Of a DNA stretch of 10,077 bases, positions 6,828 through 10,077 are shown in pieces (the first letter of the stretch is position 1; the number at the start of each line of letters is the position of its first letter). Location: positions 1 to 10,077 of the forward strand of contig JAKUUF010000048.1 of NCBI GenBank assembly GCA_022448705.1. The letters are read 5' to 3'. A program made the position numbers and the translations under genes. This stretch comes from SAR324 cluster bacterium. GTDB taxonomy: Bacteria; SAR324; NAC60-12. The notes under the pieces are model-generated. The model made no database searches, was not told where the DNA came from, and was given only the letters and a program-made list of their open reading frames with translations.

Positions 6828-7928
6828 ATGAAAAGAAATATTCTTTTAAATCCGGGCCCCGCTACAACCACAGATACTGTTAAACAGGCACTAATGGTTC
6901 CGGACATTTGTCCTAGAGAAGAGGAATTTGGTGAACTTACACAATCAGTGCTGAAAAAGATAGTGGAAGTAGTCAATGGTGAATCAACACATTCCACAGT
7001 TATTTTTGCAGGTTCCGGAACAGCAGGTGTAGAAGCTGCACTTTGTTCAGTCGTCCCTGAGAATGGTAAAATATTGATTCTAGACAATGGTGCTTATGGC
7101 AAGCGTGCCGAAACAATTATACAGGCTTATGGAATTTCACACAGGACCATCCGGATTGAATGGGGCGACTTTCCAGACATCAGTCAAATTGAAACTGTTA
7201 TAAAGGAAGAACCAAAACTGACTCATTTCTTTTTTGTACATCATGAAACCACCACTGGCATGCTCAATCCTTTAGCTGAAATATTGGAGCTCTGTGAGAA
7301 GTATGAGCTGGATTCAATTGTTGACGCAATGTCATCATATGCTGGATTGCCCATTGACCTACAAAGACAGCCGATTGACTATTTAATCTCCTCCTCAAAC
7401 AAGTGTATTCAGGGCATGGCCGGGGTTAGTTTTGTGATTGCAAACAAAGAAAGACTAAAAGCGACCTCCAATGTTCAACCAAGGAATCTATACCTGAACC
7501 TGTGGGGTAATCATAGTTATATTGAACAAACAGGACAGTTCCAGTTCACTCCTCCAGTTCAAATTGTTTACGCTCTAGACCAAGCTTTGGATGAGTTTTT
7601 TAAGGAAACACAATCCGGGCGAACTGCACGATACGTAAGATCTTATGAGACTTTGCTGGAAGGGATTGAGCAGACAGGATTGGAGATGCTTTTGCCTGAA
7701 TCACAGCATTCCAAGCTGCTGACAGCGATTGTTGAACCAAAATCCGCTGAATATAATTTTAAGGAGATGCACGATCATTTTTATGAAAATGATGTGACGA
7801 TCTATCCCGGGAAAGGCGCCAAGAAAGACACTTTTCGTATAGCAAACATAGGTGCAATTGATTACCGGGATATGAAGGTTTTTAATGAACTCATGCTTCA
7901 ATATTTTCAGGAAAAGAAAATCATTTAG
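6828..7928 (+). CDS. phnW: 2-aminoethylphosphonate:pyruvate transaminase (PhnW)
   Basis: PhnW is a PLP enzyme of the class V aminotransferase group that interconverts 2-aminoethylphosphonate plus pyruvate with phosphonoacetaldehyde plus alanine. It opens AEP catabolism and, run in reverse, makes AEP for phosphonolipids or glycans. The 366-residue protein has the family's length and signatures: LLNPGPATTTDTVKQAL (6-22), GSGTAGVEAAL (62-72), DNGAYGKR (86-93), HHETTTGMLNP (138-148), VDAMSSYAGLPID (165-177, cofactor Asp167), SSSNKCIQG (188-196, Schiff-base Lys192) and YPGKGAKKDTFRIANIGAI (326-344). The SNKCIQG and YPGK motifs favour PhnW over the related alanine-glyoxylate and serine-glyoxylate transaminases. 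No phosphonatase, phosphonoacetaldehyde dehydrogenase, PEP mutase or transporter gene is nearby, so direction of use is unknown. It has a good promoter just upstream, no Shine-Dalgarno sequence, and ends in TAG 26 bases before the next gene's ATG. Confidence 0.9.
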   Translation: MKRNILLNPGPATTTDTVKQALMVPDICPREEEFGELTQSVLKKIVEVVNGESTHSTVIFAGSGTAGVEAALCSVVPENGKILILDNGAYGKRAETIIQAYGISHRTIRIEWGDFPDISQIETVIKEEPKLTHFFFVHHETTTGMLNPLAEILELCEKYELDSIVDAMSSYAGLPIDLQRQPIDYLISSSNKCIQGMAGVSFVIANKERLKATSNVQPRNLYLNLWGNHSYIEQTGQFQFTPPVQIVYALDQALDEFFKETQSGRTARYVRSYETLLEGIEQTGLEMLLPESQHSKLLTAIVEPKSAEYNFKEMHDHFYENDVTIYPGKGAKKDTFRIANIGAIDYRDMKVFNELMLQYFQEKKII

Positions 7929-7954
7929 CTTTACAGAATCTATATATATTGCTG

Positions 7955-8680
7955 ATGAAAATAGGCATCCTTAAATGTGATTCAACAAATGAACATTTCC
8001 GCAAGGAGCATGGAGATTATCCTGACATGTTCATATCGCTCTTTAAAAGTGTTGAACCTACTCTGGAATTTGAAACCTATGATGTAATTTTGGGGGAGTA
8101 TCCAAAAAACCTGCGGGACAACGATATATACTTAATTTCCGGCAGCCGTTACGGTGTGAACGATGGAGATAAGTGGATTGATGATTTGGAAAAATTTGTT
8201 TTGGAACTTCAACATCGGAAACACCCCTTGATAGGCATTTGTTTTGGACACCAAATGATTGCCAAGGCCCTTGGAGGAAAAACTGAATTGGCCTCTCAAG
8301 GGTGGGGAGTAGGAGTACAAAACTATCAGATAATTTTGACTGAGCCTTGGATGGAGCCTGATTTAGAGCAATTTTCTATCTTGTCCTTCCATAAGGATCA
8401 AGTTACCAAACTCCCGGAAGATGCTGTATTGATTGCAGAAAGTGATTTCTGTCCTTATTCTGCTTATTATATCGGTGAATGGTTAATTTCATTTCAGGGA
8501 CATCCTGAGCTAACAAAAGATTATGTCAGAGCCTTGTTGCATCAGAGGGAAAATATTTTAGGTCAGGAAGTTCTTGAAAGTGGTATTAAATCCCTTGAAC
8601 AGCAAATTCAACCAAAGATAATAGCAAAATGGATACTCAATTTTATGCATAATGGAGTTGTTGCAAAACAGGGAAATTGA
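7955..8680 (+). CDS. Class I glutamine amidotransferase, gamma-glutamyl-peptidase type
   Basis: This 241-residue protein is a stand-alone class I (Triad) GATase. The catalytic triad is visible: nucleophile Cys96 in GICFGHQMIAKALGG and His183/Glu185 in FQGHPEL. The N-terminal pattern (DYPDMF, TYDVILGEYP, ISGSRYGVND, DKWIDDL) resembles the GMP-synthase-like amidotransferases that include plant gamma-glutamyl peptidase GGP1, more than the GATase subunits of biosynthetic synthases. It therefore probably hydrolyses a gamma-glutamyl amide or donates ammonia to an unknown partner; the substrate is not evident. The gene starts 26 bases after phnW on the same strand with no promoter or terminator between, so the two are likely co-transcribed, suggesting a shared nitrogen or phosphonate metabolite (inference). 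I chose the ATG at 7955 over an in-frame TTG at 7949 because the family begins directly with the MKIGIL-type first strand. It ends 9 bases from the convergent glycosyltransferase. Confidence 0.85.
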   Translation: MKIGILKCDSTNEHFRKEHGDYPDMFISLFKSVEPTLEFETYDVILGEYPKNLRDNDIYLISGSRYGVNDGDKWIDDLEKFVLELQHRKHPLIGICFGHQMIAKALGGKTELASQGWGVGVQNYQIILTEPWMEPDLEQFSILSFHKDQVTKLPEDAVLIAESDFCPYSAYYIGEWLISFQGHPELTKDYVRALLHQRENILGQEVLESGIKSLEQQIQPKIIAKWILNFMHNGVVAKQGN

Positions 8681-8689
8681 TCACTTTTA

Positions 8690-9472
8690 TTATAATTCAG
8701 TTTCTCTATTTCCTGAATTTTGCTGCTTCATTTCCCAAAGCTTAAAATATCGAACAACATAATTCAGTGCATCAAATACAGAGCAAAATAATCCCGGCAG
8801 TCCGTCCCTGAATCCTCCCTTAAAAATATAGCGTCTAATAAAACGAGTAAGTGGTTTAAGTAATGTATAACTCAGGGTATTGAGAAAATTAATTTCGAGT
8901 CCTGCATCTTTTAGATATACAGCTTCTACACCTGTATAGAAATTGAACTTTCTTAAAAACTGGCTGATGTTCTGATACGGGAAATGCAGCATATCATTGC
9001 TCAATTTTCCGATGCTTCCGTCAACCACCAATTTTTCATGCACATGCTGATTTGGGAAACTTGCCTTGCCTTTACGGAAAAGGCGCAGCTGTGAATCAGG
9101 ATATTGACTCCCATGACGCAGCCAATGCCCAAAATAATGATTTCGGCGGTTCAGCCTGAATGCTGAATGTGCAGTATCCTTCACAGCATCTTTTATCTCG
9201 TCAACAAGCTTTGCCGGAAGGCGCTCATCAGGGTCTATGTAAAAGAGCCACTCTCCTGTAGCCTGTTCCATAGAGTAGCTTTTGTTGATATTTAAGTTAT
9301 GATTATTCGGGCGAGAAAAAACCTTGCAGCCGTTATCTTTTGCCACTGCCAAAGATTGATCATGACTTTCACAATCTACATACACAATTTCAGAAGCCCA
9401 TTGCAGCTCGGGAAGTAATTCACGCAAGTGATCAACTTCATTGTGTCCAATGATAGTTACGCTGATTTTCAT
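8690..9472 (-). CDS. Family 2 glycosyltransferase, WaaE/KdtX-like
   Basis: This is a cytoplasmic, membrane-associated GT-A fold glycosyltransferase of family GT2. Its closest family pattern is the LPS inner-core beta-1,4-glucosyltransferase WaaE/KdtX group, which transfers sugar from an activated nucleotide donor to a lipid-linked acceptor. The 260 residues begin with the nucleotide-binding strand MKISVTIIGHNEVDHL. WASEIVYVDCESHDQS (25-40) carries the usual Asp/Ser-rich donor site, and FYIDPDERLP (77-86) contains the DxD-like metal-binding motif with the DER typical of this subgroup. VHEKLVVDGSIGKL (144-157) is also typical. The C-terminal region at about 197-250 is basic and aromatic (LKPLTRFIRRYIFKGGFRDG) and probably attaches peripherally to the membrane. 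Length is normal and the gene looks intact. The exact acceptor and sugar cannot be assigned. No Shine-Dalgarno sequence precedes the ATG. It fits an LPS-producing cell, together with lptG, but no other core-assembly gene lies next to it. Confidence 0.86.
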   Translation of the reverse strand: MKISVTIIGHNEVDHLRELLPELQWASEIVYVDCESHDQSLAVAKDNGCKVFSRPNNHNLNINKSYSMEQATGEWLFYIDPDERLPAKLVDEIKDAVKDTAHSAFRLNRRNHYFGHWLRHGSQYPDSQLRLFRKGKASFPNQHVHEKLVVDGSIGKLSNDMLHFPYQNISQFLRKFNFYTGVEAVYLKDAGLEINFLNTLSYTLLKPLTRFIRRYIFKGGFRDGLPGLFCSVFDALNYVVRYFKLWEMKQQNSGNRETEL

Positions 9473-9799
9473 TGAGATTTGATGGGGAATTTATATTTTT
9501 CCCAAGAATTATTTTCATTCATAATTCATAATTACAAAGTTTTCAATCTAAATCATGTCTAATCTGTTGTCAATATTGCAGAAAAATCCTGTTGATGCAT
9601 AAGTACTTCTAATTTCATAAAGATCTCGCTAAATATTAATTATTATTAATTATCTTCTTACACCTCCAAATCCTTGACACTAAATATCTCAATGTCATAT
9701 CTTTAGGTTGTGGTTCATTTATACAAATGTCACTACAATTCAATTTTAAGTTAAGATCATAGACAGAATTTAAATGTACACACCAGTTAACACAGATGT
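9473..9799. other. Gene-free AT-rich gap between glycosyltransferase and exonuclease remnant
   Basis: This 327-base stretch contains no plausible gene on either strand. I see two copies of ATTCATA in tandem at 9517-9530, an AT-only inverted repeat ATTAAT/ATTAAT at 9635-9640 and 9645-9650, and on the plus strand TTGACA (9674-9679) with TATCTT (9698-9703) 18 bases later. That pair could be the old promoter of the damaged gene beginning at 9800. Nothing resembles a tRNA, riboswitch, CRISPR repeat or insertion-sequence end. Confidence 0.4.
9518..9546 (-). promoter_or_regulatory. Candidate promoter of the glycosyltransferase gene
   Basis: On the minus strand TTGAAA (9541-9546) and TATGAA (9518-9523) are 17 bases apart, about 45 bases upstream of the ATG at 9472. 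The -10 falls inside a short tandem repeat of ATTCATA (9517-9530). Both hexamers are imperfect, so confidence is low. Confidence 0.3.
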
Positions 9800-10077
9800 A
9801 TGGTTTTTGATGTGGAAGGATTCCCTGGCTCGGATTCAGGAAGAAGGCTTTTTGAACTTCCTAAAGATACTTCAGATTAGGAAGATTAAGATTAATTTGA
9901 TGCCAGAAACCGTGAAGGTTATATTGAATTAATAAAAATTCTAAAGGGCTTTGGAAAGTCGGCAACTTCTCTTAATGAGATGGCACCAATTTTCAAAATT
10001 CCAAGCAAACTTGGATTAATTGGACAGGACATTACCGAGTTATGACTTGATGGTCACTTATGGAAAATTATTGCTTA
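9800..10077 (+). pseudogene. Decayed PolB-like 3'-5' exonuclease (DNA_pol_B_exo2 family), internally deleted
   Basis: From the ATG at 9800 the frame reads MVFDVEGFPGSDSGRRLFEL, which matches the start of the predicted 3'-5' exonucleases related to the PolB proofreading domain (Pfam DNA_pol_B_exo2, COG3298), where MVFDxET is the Exo I metal-binding motif. After 26 codons come TAG (9878), TAA (9887) and TAA (9893). The same frame then resumes with YIELIKILKGFGKSATSLNE and FKIPSKLGLIGQDITEL, resembling the family's late segment (DLMDVLSGFG, APLDEIA, GFPGKLGMDGSKV; quoted from memory), and meets TGA at 10043. The roughly 110-130 residues expected between, including the Exo II NGxxFDxP region, are missing. 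This is therefore a pseudogene with an internal deletion and at least four in-frame stops, cut by the window edge before the Exo III region. The assignment rests on two short recognisable blocks in order and in one frame. Confidence 0.6.
9857..9884. repeat. 8-base perfect inverted repeat in the exonuclease remnant
   Basis: CTTCCTAA (9857-9864) and TTAGGAAG (9877-9884) are perfect reverse complements separated by 12 bases. The second arm supplies the first in-frame stop (TAG) of the remnant and lies at the junction where the exonuclease's middle is missing. No T-run follows, so it is not a typical intrinsic terminator. Confidence 0.45.

Noticed and set aside
7949..7954. TTG start for the amidotransferase, adding two residues
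   Set aside because: The ATG at 7955 opens directly on the family's first beta strand, and no Shine-Dalgarno sequence supports the TTG.
9635..9650. AT-only inverted repeat as an origin or attachment site
   Set aside because: ATTAAT is itself palindromic and expected often in DNA this AT-rich. There are no iterons, DnaA boxes or integrase gene nearby.
9774..9932. A 52-codon plus-strand ORF beginning MYTPVNTDVWFLMW
   Set aside because: It overlaps the exonuclease remnant in another frame and resembles no family. The frame starting at 9800 carries the recognisable MVFDVE and later blocks.
1..10077. CRISPR array, tRNA, rRNA or insertion sequence
   Set aside because: No regularly spaced direct repeats, cloverleaf-like sequence, rRNA signature, transposase motif or terminal inverted repeats were seen on either strand.

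Overview
The window is AT-rich, densely coding bacterial DNA from a Gram-negative organism. An LPS-export permease (LptF/LptG family) and a WaaE-like LPS-core glycosyltransferase imply an outer membrane with LPS. A membrane-anchored, coiled-coil FtsY and a very acidic receiver-domain protein resemble proteins I associate with deltaproteobacteria-like lineages. That placement is an inference and weak. There are no tRNA or rRNA genes, CRISPR arrays or intact mobile elements. Almost no gene has a recognisable Shine-Dalgarno sequence.

Layout. (1) 1-955, minus: a UvrD/PcrA/Rep-type helicase running off the left edge, interrupted by an in-frame TAG just after motif III. (2) 1054-2427, plus: ftsY. 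(3) 2469-3512, minus: an LptG-like permease. (4) 3733-5631, plus: a 632-residue degenerate receiver with a long acidic tail. (5) 5628-6548, minus: psuG (pseudouridine-5'-phosphate glycosidase), open over its whole length except for one TGA and one TAG. Its stop overlaps the stop of gene 4. (6) 6828-7928 and 7955-8680, plus: phnW (2-aminoethylphosphonate:pyruvate transaminase) followed by a class I glutamine amidotransferase of the gamma-glutamyl-peptidase type, probably one operon. (7) 8690-9472, minus: a family 2 glycosyltransferase. (8) 9473-9799: a long gap. (9) 9800-10077, plus: a heavily damaged, internally deleted remnant of a PolB-like 3'-5' exonuclease running off the right edge.

Functionally the window is a mosaic of housekeeping and envelope genes (FtsY, LPS export, LPS glycosylation) with a small aminophosphonate module. 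Its most striking property is that three of eight protein-gene loci are interrupted. In uvrD and psuG the reading frame and catalytic motifs continue intact across the stops. The exonuclease is plainly decayed. I favour ongoing pseudogene formation, or base errors in the assembly, over recoding. Stop-codon suppression (for example pyrrolysine at the two TAGs) is a testable alternative.
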